64,000 bases of DNA from Cercis canadensis. Taxonomy: Eukaryota; Streptophyta; Magnoliopsida; Fabales; Fabaceae. A program made the position numbers and the translations under genes. Location: NCBI GenBank assembly GCA_003255065.1, contig QAOA01003782.1, positions 296,626 to 360,625 on the forward strand, read 5' to 3'. Every line of letters begins with the position of its first letter. Position 1 is the stretch's first letter. Below, in pieces: positions 37,792 through 51,202 of this stretch. The notes beneath the pieces are model-generated. The model did not search any database. It worked only from the letters and a program-made list of their open reading frames with translations, and was not told where the DNA came from.

Positions 37792-39197
37792 TGGCCCGGG
37801 ACCCTGTGTCGGTTCGTCCCTGTATCTGACACGGATATTTTTCATGGGTTTAACTATATTTGAGAAGGAACTGTTTGCTGTGGGACATTCTTTCTGGCCC
37901 GGGAAACTGTTTCGTTTCGTCCCTGTATCTGACTCGGATATCTTTCTTGGGTTTAACTGTATTTGAGAAGGAACTGTTTGCTGTGGGACATTGTATCTGG
38001 CCCGGGTCCTTATTTCGGTTCGTCCCTGTATCTGACTCGGATTTTTTTCTTGGGTTTTACTATATTTGGGAAGGGATTGATTTCTGGTGGGTCATTGTAT
38101 TTGTCCCGGGACCATGTTTCGGTTCGTCCCTGTATCTGACACAGATATTTTTCTTGGGTTTCACTGTATTTGGGAAGGGACTGTTTTCTGGTAGGTCATT
38201 GTTTCTGGCCCGGGACCCCTTTTCGGTTTGTCCCAGCATCGAACTCGGATATTTTTCTTGGGTTTCACTGAATTTGAGATGGAACTGTGTGCTGTGTGAC
38301 ATTGTTTCTGGCCCGGGACACTGTTTCAGTTCGTCCATGTATCTGACTCGGATATTTTTCTTGGGTTTCACTATATTTGAGAAGAAACTGCCTGCTGTGG
38401 GAGATTGTATCTGGCCCGGGACCCTGTTTCGGTTCGTCCCTGTATATGACTCGGATTTTTTTCTTGGGTTTCACTATGTTTGGGAAGGGATTGTTTTCTG
38501 GTTGGTCATTGTATTTGTCCCGGGACCATGTTTCGGTTCGTCCCTGTATCTGACTCAGATATTTTCTTTGGGTTTCACTGTATTTGGCAAGAGACTGTTT
38601 TCTGGTAGGTCATTGTTTTTGGCCCGGGACCCTGTTTCGGTTCGTCCCTGTATTTAACTCGGATATTTTTCTTGGGTTTCACTCTATTTGAGAAGGAACT
38701 GTTTGCTGTGGGACATTGTTTCTTGCCCGGGACCCTGTTTCATTTCGCCCCTGTATCTCACTCGGATATTTTTCTTGGGTTTCACTATATTTGAGAAGAA
38801 ACTGTTTGCTGTGGGACATTGTGTCTGGCCCGTGACCCTGTTTCGGTTCGTCCCTGTATATGACTCGGATTTTTTTCTTGGGTTTCACTATATTTTGGGA
38901 AAGGATTGTTTTCTGGTTGGTCATTGTATTTGTCCCGGGATCATGTTTCGGTTCGTCCCTGTATTTGACTCAGATATTTTTCTTGGGTTTCACTTTATTT
39001 GACAAGGAACTGTTTGCTGTGGGACATTTTTTCCGGCCCGGGACGCTGTTTAGGTTCATCCCTGTATCTGACTCGGATATTTTGGTTGGGTTTCACTGTA
39101 TTTGAGAAGGAATTGTTTGCTGTGGGACATTGTATCTGGCCCGGGACCCTATTTCGGGTCGTCCCTGTGTCTGACTCAGATTTTTTTCTTGGGTTTC
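37792..39197 (+). repeat. Satellite, duplicated tract, right copy ending at an LTR scar
   Basis: Partner of 35,826-37,541 lacking three monomers. The match runs to the last satellite base before the LTR fragment at 39,198. The longest uninterrupted plus-strand open frame in the window (37,860-38,657, 265 codons) lies mainly in this copy; it is translated satellite, not a gene. Confidence 0.83.
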
Positions 39198-39241
39198 TGA
39201 TGAGCTGCCGAGGCTCCTCAAATTACTTAAAGTTTAAGGTT
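39198..39241 (-). mobile_element. 44-bp LTR-end scar
   Basis: TGATGAGCTGCCGAGGCTCC and the bases that follow match the first ~44 bases of the minus-strand LTR at 58,906, which is the LTR 3' terminus. Similarity fades after AAGGT and satellite resumes at TGTTGGTGGATAAATG, a form also seen near 40,635. The rest of the LTR, its other end and any target duplication are gone, so this is a deletion remnant of an insertion of the same family. The satellite changes character across it. Confidence 0.85.
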
Positions 39242-42200
39242 GTTGGTGGATAAATGTTTCTGGCCCGGGACCCTGTGTCGGTTCGTCCCTGTATCTGACT
39301 CGGATATTTTTCTAGGATTTCACTATATTTGGGAAGGGACTGTTTTCTGATGGGTCATTTTATTTGGCCCGGGATCCTGTTTCGGTTAATCCCTGTATCT
39401 GGCTCAGATATTTTTCTTGGGTTTCACTGAATTTGGGAAGGGACTGTTTTCTAGTAGACCATTGTTTCTGGCCTGGGACACTGTTTCGGTTCGTCCCTGT
39501 ATCTGACTCGGATATTTTTCTTGGGTTTCACTATATTTGCGAAAGGAGTATTTTCTGGTGGGTCATTGTAGCTGGCCCGGGACCCTGTTTCTTTTCGTCC
39601 TTGTATCTGACTCAGATATTTTTCTTGGTTTTCACTGTATTTAGGAAGGGACTGTTTTCTGGTAGGTCATTGTTTCTGTTCCTGCACACTGTTTCGGTTC
39701 GTTCCTGTATCTAACTAAGATATTTTTCTTGGGTTTCACTGTATTTGCGAAAGGATTGTTTTGTGTTGGGTCATTATATCTGGCCCGGGAACCTATTTCG
39801 GTTCGTTCCTGTATTTGACTCGGATATTTTGCTTGGGTTTCACTATATTTGCGAAGGGACTGTTTTCTGGTGGGTCATTGTAGCTGGCCCGGGACCCTGT
39901 GTCGGTTCGTCCCTATATTTGACTCGGATATTTTTCTTGGGTTTCACTGTATTTTGGAAGGGACTGTTTTCTAGTGGGCCATTGTTTCTGGCTAGGGACC
40001 CTGTTTCGGTTCGTCCCTGTATCTGAGTCGGATATTTTCTTGGGCTTCACTGTATTTGCGAAGGGACTATTTTCTTGTGGGTCATTGTATCTGGCCCGGG
40101 AACCTATCTCGGTTCGTCCCTGTATTTGACTCTGATATTTTTCTTGGGTTTCACTGTATTTGAGAAGGGACGGTTTGCTTGTGGGTCATTATAACTGGCC
40201 CGGGACCCTGTTTCGTTTCGTCCCTCTATCTGACTTGGATAATTTTCTTGGGTTTCATTATATTTTGGAACGGACTAATTTCTGGTGGGTCATTGTATTT
40301 GGCCCGGGACCTTGTTTCGATTCGTTCCTGTATTTGACTCAGATATTTTTCTTGGGTTTCACTGTATTTGGGAAGAGACTGTTTTCTGGTAGGCCATTGT
40401 TTCTGGGCTGGGACCCTGTTTCGGTTCGTCCCTGTATCTGACTCGGATATTTTTCTTAGGTTTCACTATATTTGAGAAGGAATTGTTTGCTGTGGGACAT
40501 TTTTTCTGGCCCGGGACCCTGTTTCGGTTTGTCCCTGTATCTGACTCAGTCGGGACCGTGTTTTGGTTTGTCCCTTTATCTGACTCGGATTTTTTTTCTT
40601 GGGTTTCACTGTATCTAGGAAGGGTTTGTTTCCTGGTGGATAAATGTTTCTGGCTCGGGACCCTGTGTCGGTTCGTCCCTGTATCTGACTCGGATATTTT
40701 TCTTGGGTTTCACTATATTTTGGAAGGGAATATTTTCTGGTAGGTCATTGTATTTCGCCCGGGACCCTGTTTCGATTCGTCCCTGTATCTGACTCAGATA
40801 TTTTTCTTAGGTTTCACTATTTTTGGGAAGGGACTGTTTTCTGGTTGGTCATTGTAGCTGGCCTGGGACCCTGTGTCGGTTCGTCCCTGTATCTGACTCA
40901 AATATTTTTCTTGGGTTTCACTGTATTTGCGAAGGGATTTTTTTCATTTGGTTCATTGTATCTGGCCCGGGAACCTATTTCGATTCGTCCCTGTATTTGA
41001 CACGGATATTTTTCTTAGGTTTCTCTGTATTTGAGAAGGGACTATTTGCTGGTGGGTCATTGTAGCTGGCACGGGACCCTGTGTCGGTTTGTCCCTGTAT
41101 CTGACTCGGATATTTTTCTTGGGTTTCACTGTATTTGCGAAGGGACTGTTTTCTGGTAGGTCATTTTATCTGGTGTGGGAACCTATTTCGGTTCGTCCCT
41201 CTGTTTGACTCGAATATTTTTCTTGGGTTTCACTGTCTTTGAGAAGGAATTGTTTGCTGTGGGACATTGCAACTAGCCCAGCACCCTGTTTCGGTTCCTC
41301 CTTGTATCTGACTCGGATATTTTTCTTGGGTTTCACTGTATTTGCGAAGGGATTGTTTTCTTTTAGGTCATTGTATCTGGCCCGGGAACCTATTTCGGTT
41401 TGTCCCTGTATTTGACTCGGATATTTTGCTTGGGTTTCACTGTATTTAAGAAGGGACTGTTTGCTGGTGGGTCATTGTAGCTGGCCCGGGACCCTGTGTC
41501 GGTTCGTCCCTGTATCTGACTCGAATATTTTTCTTGGGTTTCACTATATTTTGGAAAGGACTATTTTCTGGTGGGTCATTGTATGTCGTCCGGGACCCTG
41601 TTTCGATTTGCCCCTGTATCTGACTTAGATATTTTTCTTGGGTTTCACTTTAATTGGGAAGGGACTGTTTTCTGGTAGGCCATTGTTTCTGGCCCAGGAC
41701 CCTGTTTCTGTTCATCCCTGTATCTGACTCGGATAATTTTCTTGGGTTTCACTGTATTTTAGAAGGGACTATTTTCTGGTGGGTCATTGTAGCTGGCCTG
41801 GGAACTTGTGTCGGTTCGTCCCTGTATCTGACTCGGATATTTATCTTGGGTTTCACTATATTTGGGAAGGGTCTGTTTTATGATGGGTCATTTTATTTGG
41901 CCCGGGATCCTGTTTCGGTTAATCCCTGTATCTGGCTCAGATATTTTTCTTGGGTTTCACTGAATTTGGGAAGGGACTGTTTTCTAGTAGGCCATTGATT
42001 CTGGCCCGTTACACTGTTTCGGTTCGTCCCTGTATCTGACTTGGATATTTTTCTTGGGTTTCACTGTATTTGCGAAAGGACTGTTTTCTGGTTGGTCATT
42101 GTATCTGGCCCGGGAACCTATCTCGGTTCGTCCCTGTATTTCACTCGGATATTTTTCTTAGGCTTCATTGTATTTGAGAAGGGACTGTTTTCTTAGGTTT

Positions 42201-45200
42201 CATTGTTTCTGGTAGGATTGTTTTCTGTTGGGTCATTGTATTTGGCCCGGGAACCTATTTCGTTTTGTCCCTGTATTTGACTCGGATATTTTTCCTGGGT
42301 TTCACTGTATTTGAGAAGGGACTGTTTGCTGGTGGGTCATTGTAGCTGGCCCGGGACCCTGTTTCAGTTCGTCCCTGTATCTGACTCGGATAATTTTCCT
42401 GGGTTTCATTATATTTTGGAACGTACTATTTTCTAGTGGGTCATTCTATTTGGTTCGGGACCCTGTTTCGATATGTCCCTATATCTGACTCAGATATTTT
42501 TCTTGGGTTTCACTGTATTTGGGAAGCCACTGTTTTCTGGTAGGTCATTGTTTCTGGTCCTGGACACTGTTTCAGTTCGTGCCTGTATCTGATTCAGATA
42601 TTTTTCTTGGGTTTCACTGTATTTGAGAATGGACTGCTTGCTGGTGGGTCATTGTATTTGGCCCGGGACCCTGTTTCGATTTGTCCCTATATTTGAGTAA
42701 GATATTTATCTTGGGTTTCACTGTATTTGGGAAGGGACTGTTTTCTGTTGGGTTATTGTTTCTGGTCCTGGACACTGTTTCGGTTCGTCCCTGTATCTAA
42801 CTCAGATATTTTTCTTGGTTTAACTGTATTTGCGAAGGGATTGTTTTCTGTTAGGTCATTGTATCTCGCCCGGGAACCTATTTCGGTTCGTCCCTGTATT
42901 TGACCCGGATATTTTTCTTGGGTTTCACTGTATTTGAGAAGGGACTGTTTGCTGGTGGGTCATTGTAGCTGGCCCGGGACCCTGTGTCGGTTCGTCCCTG
43001 TATCTGACTCGGATATTTTTCTTGGGTTTCACTATATTTTGGAAGGGACTATTTTCTGGTAGGTCATTGTATTTGGGCCGGGACCCTGTTTCGATTCGTT
43101 CTTTTATCTGACTCAGATATTTTTCTTGGGTTTCACTATATTTGGGAAGAAACTGTTTTCTGGTAGGTCATTGTTTCTGGTCCTGGACACTGTTTCGGTT
43201 CGTCCCTGTATCTGACTCAAATATTTTTCTCGGGTTTCACTGTATTTGCAAAGGGATTGCTTTCATTTGGTTCATTGTATCTAGCCCGGGAACCTATTTC
43301 GATTCGTCCCTGTATTTGACACGGATATTTTTCTTAGGTTTCTCTGTATTTGAGAAGGGACTATTTGCTGGTGGGTCATTGTAGCTGGCACGGGAACCTG
43401 TGTCGGTTCGTCCATGTATCTGACTTGGATATTTTTCTTGGGTTTCACTGTATTTGCGAAGGGACTGTTTTCTGGTAGGTCATTTTATTTGGTTTGGGAA
43501 CCTATTTCGGTTCGTCCCTGTGTTTGACTCGGATATCTTTCTTGGGTTTCACTGTATTTGAGAAGAGACTGTTTACTGGTGGGTCATTGTAGCTGTCCCG
43601 GGACCCTGTTTCGATTCGTCCCTACATCTGACTCGGATAATTTTCTTGAGTTTCACTATATTTTGGAAAGGACTATTTTCTGGTGGGTCATTGTATTTCG
43701 CCCGGGACCCTATTTCGATTCGTCCCTCTATCTGACTCAGATATTTTTCTTAGGTTTCACTATTTTTGGGAAGGGACTGTTTTCTGGTAGGCCATTGTTT
43801 CAGGCCGGGGACCCTGTTTCAGTTCGTCCCTGTATCTGACTCGGATAATTTTCTAGGGTTTCACTGTATTTGAGAGGGGACTGTTTTCTGGTGGGTCATT
43901 GTAGCTGGCCTGGGACCCTGTGTCGGTTCGTCCCTGTATCTGACTCGGATATTTTTCTTGGGTTTCACTATATTTGGGAAGGGTCTGTTTTCTGATGGGT
44001 TATTTTATTTGGCCCGGGATCCTGTTTCGGTTAATCCCTGTATCTGGCTCAGATATTTTTCTTGGGTTTCATTGAATTTGGGAAGGGACTGTTTTCTAGT
44101 AGGCCATGGATTCTGGCCCGGGACACTGTTTTGGTTCGTCCTTGTATCTGACTCGAATATTTTTCTTGGGTTTCACTGTATTTGAGAAAGAACTGTTTGT
44201 TGTGGGACATTGTAACTAGCCCGGGACCCTGTTTCGGTTCCTCCCTGTATCTGACTCGGATATTTTTCTTGGGTTTCACTGTCTTTGAGAAGGGACTTTT
44301 TGCTGGTGGGTCATTGTAGCTGGCCCGGGACCCTGTTTCTATTCGTCCCTGTATCTGACTCTGATAATTTTCTTAGGTTTCATTATATTTTGGAAAGGAC
44401 TATTTTCTGGTGGGTCATTGTATTTCGCCCGGGACCCTGTTTCGATTAGTCCCTGTATCTGACTCAAATATTTTTCTTAGGTTTCTTTTTATTTGGGAAG
44501 GGACTGTTTTCTTGTACGCCATTGTATCTGGCCCGGGAACCTATTTCGGTTCGTCCCTGTATTTGACTAAGATATTTTGCTTCGGTTTCACTGTATTTGC
44601 GAAGGGACTGTTTTCTGGTGGGTCATTGTAGCTGGCCTGGGACCCTGTGTCGGTTCGTCCTTGTATTTGACTCGGATATTTTTCTTGGGTTTCACTGTAT
44701 TTGGGAAGGGACTGTTTTCTAGTGGGCCATTGTTTCTGGCCAGGGACCCCGTTTCGGTTCGTCCCTGTATCTGACTCGGATATTTTTCTTGGGTTTGACT
44801 GTATTTATGAAGCGACTATTTGCTTGTGTGTCATTGTAGCTGGCCCGGGACCCTGTTTCGTTTCGTCCCTGTATCTGACTCGGATACTTTTCTTGGGTTT
44901 TACTATATTTGGAAAGGGACTGTTTTCTGGTGGGTCGTTATATTTGGCCCGGGACCCTGTTTCGGTTCGTCCCTGTATCTGACTCAGATATTTTTCTTGG
45001 GTTTCACTGTATTTGGGAAGGGACTGTTTTCTGGTAGGTCATTGTTTCTGGTCTTGGACACCGTTTCGGTTCGTCCCTGTATTTGACTCATATATTTTTC
45101 TTGGGTTTCACTGTATTTGCGAAGGGATTGTTTTCTTTTGGGTCATTGTATCTGGCCCGGGAACCTATTTCGTTTTGTTCCTGTGTTTGACTCGGATATT

Positions 45201-47024
45201 TTTCTTAGGTTTCACTGTATTTGAGAAAGGACTGTTTGCTGGTGGGTCATTTTAGCTGGGCCGGAACCCTGTTTCGGTTCGTCCCTATATCTGACTCGGA
45301 TATTTTTCTTGGGTTTCACTGTATTTGCGAAAGAACTATTTTCTGGTGGGTCATTGTATCTGGCCCGGGAACCTATCTCGGTTCGTCCCTGTATTTGACT
45401 CGGATATTTTTCTTAGGTTTCACTCTATTTGAGAAGGGACTGTTTGCTGGTGGTTCATTGTATTTGGCCCAGGACCCTGTTTCGATTTGTCACTATATTT
45501 GACTCAGATATTTTTCTTGGATTTCACTTTATTTGGGAAGGGACTGTTTTCTGGTAGGTTATTGTTTCTGGTCCTGGACACTGTTTCGGTTCGTGCCTGT
45601 ATCTGACTCGGATATTTTTCTTGGGTTTCACTGTATTTACGAAGGGATTATTTTCTGTTGGGTCATTCTAGCTGTCTGGGAACCTATTTCGGTTCGTCCC
45701 TGTATTAGAGTCGGATATTTGTCTTAGGTTTCACTTTATTTGAGAAGGGACTGTTTGCTGGTGGGTCATTGTATTTGGCCCGGGACCCTGTTTCGATTTG
45801 TCCCTATATTTGACTCAGATATTTTTCTTGGGTTTCACTGTATATGGGAAGGGACTATTTTCTGGTAGGTTATTGCTTCTGGTCCTGGACACTGTTTCGG
45901 TTTGTCCCTGTATCTGACTCAAATATTTTTCTTGGGTTTCACTGTTTTTGCGAAGGGATTGTTTTCATTTTGGTCATTGTATCTGGCCCGGGAACCTATT
46001 TCGATTCGTCCCTGTATTTGACACGGATATTTTTCTTAGGTTTCTCTGTATTTGAGAAGGGAAAGTTTGATGGTGGGTCATTGTAGCTGGCACGGGACCC
46101 TGTGTCGGTTCGTCCTTTTGCTGGTGGGTCATTGTAGCTGGCCCGGGACCCTGTGTCGGTTTGTCCTTGTGTCGGTTCGTCCCTGTATCTGACTCGAATA
46201 TTGTTCTTGGGTTTCACTGTATTTGCAAAGGGACTATTTTCTGGTAGGTAATTTTATCTGGTCCAGGAACCTATTTCGGTCCGTCCCTATGTTTGACTCG
46301 GATATTTTTCTTGGGTTCACTGTATTTGAGAAAGAACTGTTTGCTGTGGGACATTGTAACTAGCCCGGGACCCTGTTTCGGTTCCTCCCTGTATCTGACT
46401 CGGATATTTTTCTTGGGTTTCACTGTATTTGAGAAGGGACTATTTGCTTGTGGGTCATTGTAGCTGGCCCGGGACCCTGTTTTGATTCGTTCCTGTATCT
46501 GACTCGTATAATTTTCTTGGGTTTCACTATATTTGGGAAGGGACTATTTTCTGGTGGGTCATTGTATTTGGCCCGGGACTCTGTTTCGATTCGTCCCTGT
46601 ATCTGACTCAGATATTTTTCTTGGGTTTCACTTTATTTGCGAAGGGATTATTTTCTTTTGGGTCATTGTATCTGGCCCGGGAACCTATTTCGTTACGTAC
46701 CTGTATTTGACTCGGATATTTTTCTTAGGTTTCACTGTATTTGAGAAGGGACTGTTTGCTGGTGGGTCACTGTAGCTGGCCCGGGACCCTATTTCGGTTC
46801 GTCCCTGTATCTGACTCGGATAATTTTCTTGGGATTCACTATATTTTGGAAGGGTCTCTTTTCTGGTGGGTCATTGTATTTGGCCCGAGACCCTGTTTCG
46901 ATTCGTCCCTATATCTGACTCAGATATTTTTCTTGGGTTTCACTGTATATGGGAAGAGACTGTTTTCGGGTAGGTCATTGTTTCTGGTCCTAGACACTGT
47001 TTCGGTTCGTCCCTGTATCTGACT
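39242..47024 (+). repeat. Satellite, right domain, first part
   Basis: From here the monomer set changes: GCGAAGGGATTG, CCCGGGAACCTATTTCG, GGTCCTGGACACTG, GATAATTTTCTTGGG and GAGAAGGGACTGTTTGCTGGTGGG predominate, and the GGACATTGTATCTGG monomers of the left become rare. Several monomers are broken: near 40,548 two partial monomers are fused (ACTCAGTCGGGACCG), near 42,190-42,225 a monomer is scrambled, and near 46,110-46,170 partial units are stacked. No non-satellite insertion is seen. Confidence 0.88.
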
Positions 47025-48220
47025 CAGATATTTTTCTTGGATTTCCCTGTATTTGCGAAGGGATTGTTTTCATTTGGGTCATTGTATCTGACCCGGGAAC
47101 CTATTTCGGTTCGTCCCTGTATTTGACAAGGATATTTTTCTTAGGTTTCACTGTATTTGAGAACGGACTGTTTATTAGTGGGTCATTGTAGCAGCCCGGG
47201 AACCTGTGACGGTTCGTTCCTGTATCTGACTCGGATATTTTTCTTACGTTTCACTGTATTTGAGAATGGACTGTTTGTTAGTGGGTCATTGTAGCGGCCC
47301 GGGACCCTGTGACGGTTCGTCCCTGTATTTGACACGGATATTTTTCTTAGGTTTCACTGTATTTGAGAAGGGACTGTTTGTTATTGGGTCATTGTAGCGG
47401 CCCGGGACCCTGTGACGGTTCGTCCCTGTATTTGACACGATATTTATCTTGGATTTCACTGTATTTGGGAAGGGACTGTTTTCTGGTAGGTCATATTTTC
47501 TGGTCCTGGACACTGTTTCGGTTCGTCCCTGTATCTGACTTAGATATTTTTCTTGGGTTTCACTGTATTTGCGAAGGGATTATTTTCTGTTGGGTCATTG
47601 TATCTGGCCCGGGAACCTATTTCGTTTCGTCCTTGTATTTGACTCGGATATTTATCTTAGGTTTCACTGTATTTGAGAAGGGACTGGTTTCTGGTGGGTC
47701 ACTGTAGCTGGCCCGGGACCTTGTTTCGGTTCGTCCCTGTATCTGACTCGGATAATTTTCTTGAGTTTGACTATATTTTGGAAGGGACTATTTTCTGGTG
47801 GGTCATTGTATTTGGCCCGAGACCCTGTTTCGATTCGTCCCTGTATCTGACTCAGATATTTTTCTTGGGTTTCACTGTATTTGGGAAGGACCTGTTTTCT
47901 GGTAGGTCATTGTTTCTGGTCCTGGACACTGTTTCGGTTCGTCCCTGTATCTAACTCAGATATTTTTCTTGGATTTCACTGTATTTGCGAAGGGATTGTT
48001 TTCATTTGGAATATTGTATCTGACCCGGGAAGCTATTTCGGTTCGTCCCTGTATTTGACACGGATATTTTTCTTATGTTTCACTGTATTTGAGAAGGGAC
48101 TGTTTGCTGGTGGGTCATTGTAGATGTCCCGAGACCCTGTGTACGTTCGTCCCTGTATCGGACTCGGATATTTTTCTTGGGTTTCACTGTATTTGAGAAG
48201 GGACTGTTTTCTGGTAGGTC
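47025..48220 (+). repeat. Satellite, ~1.2-kb duplicated tract, left copy
   Basis: Matches 49,827-51,022 at a constant offset of 2,802 bp (27 monomers). Shared rare variants include GTAGCGGCCCGGGACC with GTGACGG, TTTATTAGTGGG and a GACACGATATTTATC monomer with a base missing. Confidence 0.85.
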
Positions 48221-49826
48221 ATTGTTTCTGGTCCTGGACACTGTTTCGGTTCGTCCCTGTATCTGACTCAGATATTTTTCTTGGGTTTCACTGTATTTGC
48301 GAAGGGATTGTTTTCTGTATGGTCATTGAATCTGGCCCGGGAACCTATTTCGTTTCGTCCCTGGATTTGACTCGGATATTTTTCTTAGGTTTCACTGTAT
48401 TTGAGAAGGGACTGTTTGCTGGTGGGTCATTCTAGCTGGCCCGGGACCCTGTGTCGGTTCGTCCCTGTATCTGACTCGAATATTGTTCTTGGGTTTCACT
48501 GTATTTGCAAAGGGACTGTTTTCTGGTAGGTAATTTTATCTGGTCCGGGAACCTACTTCGGTCTATCCCTATGTTTGACTCGGATAATTTTCTTGGGTTT
48601 CCCTGTATTTGAGAAGGAATTGTTTGCTGTGGGACATTGTAACTAGCCCGGGACCCTGTTTCGGTTCCTCCCTGTATCTGACTCGGAAATTTTTCTTGGG
48701 TTTCAATGTATTTGAGAAGGGACTGTTTGCTAGTGGGTCATTGTAGCTGCCCCGGGACCCTGTTTGGATTCGTTCCTGTATCTGACTCGTATAATTTTCT
48801 TGGGTTTCACTATATTTTCGAAGGGACTATTTTCTGGTGGCATTGTATTTGGCCCGGGACCCTGTTTCGATTCGTCCCTGTATCTGACTCAGATATTTTT
48901 CTTGGGTTTCACTGTATTTGGGAAGGGACTATTTTCTGGTAGGTAATTGTTTCTGGTCCTGGACATTGTTTCGGTTTCGTCCCTGTATCTGACTCAGATA
49001 TTTTTCTTGGATTTCACTATATTTGCGAAGGGATTGTTTTCATTTGGGTCATTGTACCTGACCCGGGAACCTATTTCGGTTCGTCACTGTATTTGACGCG
49101 GATATGTTTCTTAGGTTTCACTGTATTTGAGAAGGGACTGTTTGCTGGTGGGTCATTGTAGCTGGCCCGGGACCCTGTGTCGTTTCGTCCCTGTATCTGA
49201 CTCGGATATTTTTCTTGGGTTTCACTGTATTTGGGAAGGAACTGTTTTCTGGTAAGTCATTGTGTCTGGTCTTGGACACTGTTTCGGTTCATCCTTGTAT
49301 CTGACTCAGATATTTATCTTGGGTTTCACTGTATTTGCGAAGGGATTATTTTCTTTTGGGTCATTGTATCTGGCCCGGGAACCTATTTCGTTTCGTCCCT
49401 GTATTTGACTCGGATATTTTTCTGAGGTTTCGCTGTATTTGAGAAGGGACTGTTCGCTGGTGGGTCACTTTAGCTGGCCCGAGACCCTGTTTCAGTTCGT
49501 TCCTTTATCTGACTCGGATAATTTTCTTGGGTTTCACTATATTTTGGAAGGGACTATTTTCTGGTGGGTCATTGTATTTGGCCCGGGACCCTGTTTCGAT
49601 TCGTCCCTGTATCTGACTCAGATATTATTCTTGGGTTTCACTGTATTTGCGAAGGGACTGTTTTCTGGTAGGTCATTATTTATGGTCCTGGATACTGTTT
49701 CGGTTCGTCCATGTATCTGACTCAGATATGTTTCTTGGATTTCAATGTATTTGCGAAGGGATTGTTTTCATTTGGGATATTCTATCTGACCCGGGATACT
49801 ATTTCGGTTCGTCCCTGTATTTGACA
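48221..49826 (+). repeat. Satellite between the copies of the 1.2-kb tract
   Basis: Right-domain satellite. Part of it (about 49,200-49,740) reappears near 55,990-56,530 at an offset of 6,788 bp, with the shared variant TCATTGTGTCTGGTCTTGG. No insertion is seen. Confidence 0.83.
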
Positions 49827-51022
49827 CGGATATTTTTCTTGGATTTCCCTGTATTTGCGAAGGGATTGTTTTCATTTGGGTCTTTGTATCTGACCCGGGA
49901 ACCTATTTCGGTTCGTCCCTGTATTTGACACGGATATTTTTCTTAGGTTTCACTGTATTTGAGAACGGACTGTTTATTAGTGGGTCATTGTAGCAGCCCG
50001 GGACCCTGTGACGGTTCGTTCCTGTATCTGACTCGGATATTTTTCTTACGTTTCACTGTATTTGAGAATGGACTGTTTGTTAGTGGGTCATTGTAGCGGC
50101 CCGAGAACCTGTGACGGTTCGTCCCTGTATTTGACACGGATATTTTTCTTAGGTTTCACTATATTTGAGAAGGGACTGTTTGTTATTGGGTCATTGTAGC
50201 GGCCCGGGACCCTGTGACGGTTCGTCCCTGTATTTGACACGATATTTATCTTGGATTTCACTGTATTTGGGAAGGGACTGTTTTCTGGTAGGTCATATTT
50301 TCTGGTCCTGGACACTTTTTCGGTTCGTCCCTGTATCTGACTTAGATATTTTTCTTGGGTTTCACTGTATTTGCGAAGGGATTATTTTCTGTTGGGTCAT
50401 TGTATCTGGCCCGGGAACCTATTTCGTTTCGTCCCTGTATTTGACTAGGATATTTATCTTAGGTTTCACTGTATTTGAGAAGGGACTGTTTGCTGGTAGT
50501 TCACTGTAGCTGGCCCGGGACCTTGTTTCGGTTCGTCCCTGTATCTGACTCGGATAATTTTCTTGAGTTTGACTATATTTTGGAAGGGACTATTTTCTGG
50601 TGGGTCAGTGTATTTGGCCCGAGACCCTGTTTCGATTCGTCCCTGTATCTGACTCAAATATTTTTCTTGGGTTTCACTGTATTTGGGAAGGGCCTGTTTT
50701 CTGGTAGGTCATTGTTTCTGGTCCTGGACACTGTTTCGGTTCGTCCCTGTATCTAACTCAGATATTTTTCTTGGATTTCACTGTATTTGCGAAGGGATTG
50801 TTTTCATTTGGAATATTGTATCTGACCCGGGAAGCTATTTCGGTTCGTCCCTGTATTTGACAAGGATATTTTTCTTATGTTTCACTGTATTTGAGAAGGG
50901 ACTGTTTGCTGGTGGGTGATTGTAGATGTCCCGGGACCCTGTGTACGTTCGTCCCTGTATCGGACTCGGATATTTTTCTTGGGTTTCACTGTATTTGAGA
51001 AGGGACTGTTTTCTGGTAGGTC
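49827..51022 (+). repeat. Satellite, ~1.2-kb duplicated tract, right copy
   Basis: Partner of 47,025-48,220, with only scattered single-base differences. Confidence 0.85.
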
Positions 51023-51202
51023 ATTATTTATGGTCCTGGACACTGTTTCGGTTCGTCCATGTATCTGACTCAGATATGTTTCTTGGATTTCACTGTATTT
51101 GCGAAAGGATTGTTTTCATTTGGGATATTCTATCTGACCCGGGAACCTATTTCGGTTCGTCCCTGTATTTGACACGGATATTTTTCTTAGGTTTCACTGT
51201 AT

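Noticed and set aside
37860-38657. 265-codon plus-strand open frame, and some 200 similar frames of 60-230 codons across the array
   Set aside because: They are translated satellite. Each is a chain of 104-bp monomers read in rotating registers, on both strands, ending wherever a variant monomer restores TGA or TAA. They have no start context, domain or unique sequence.
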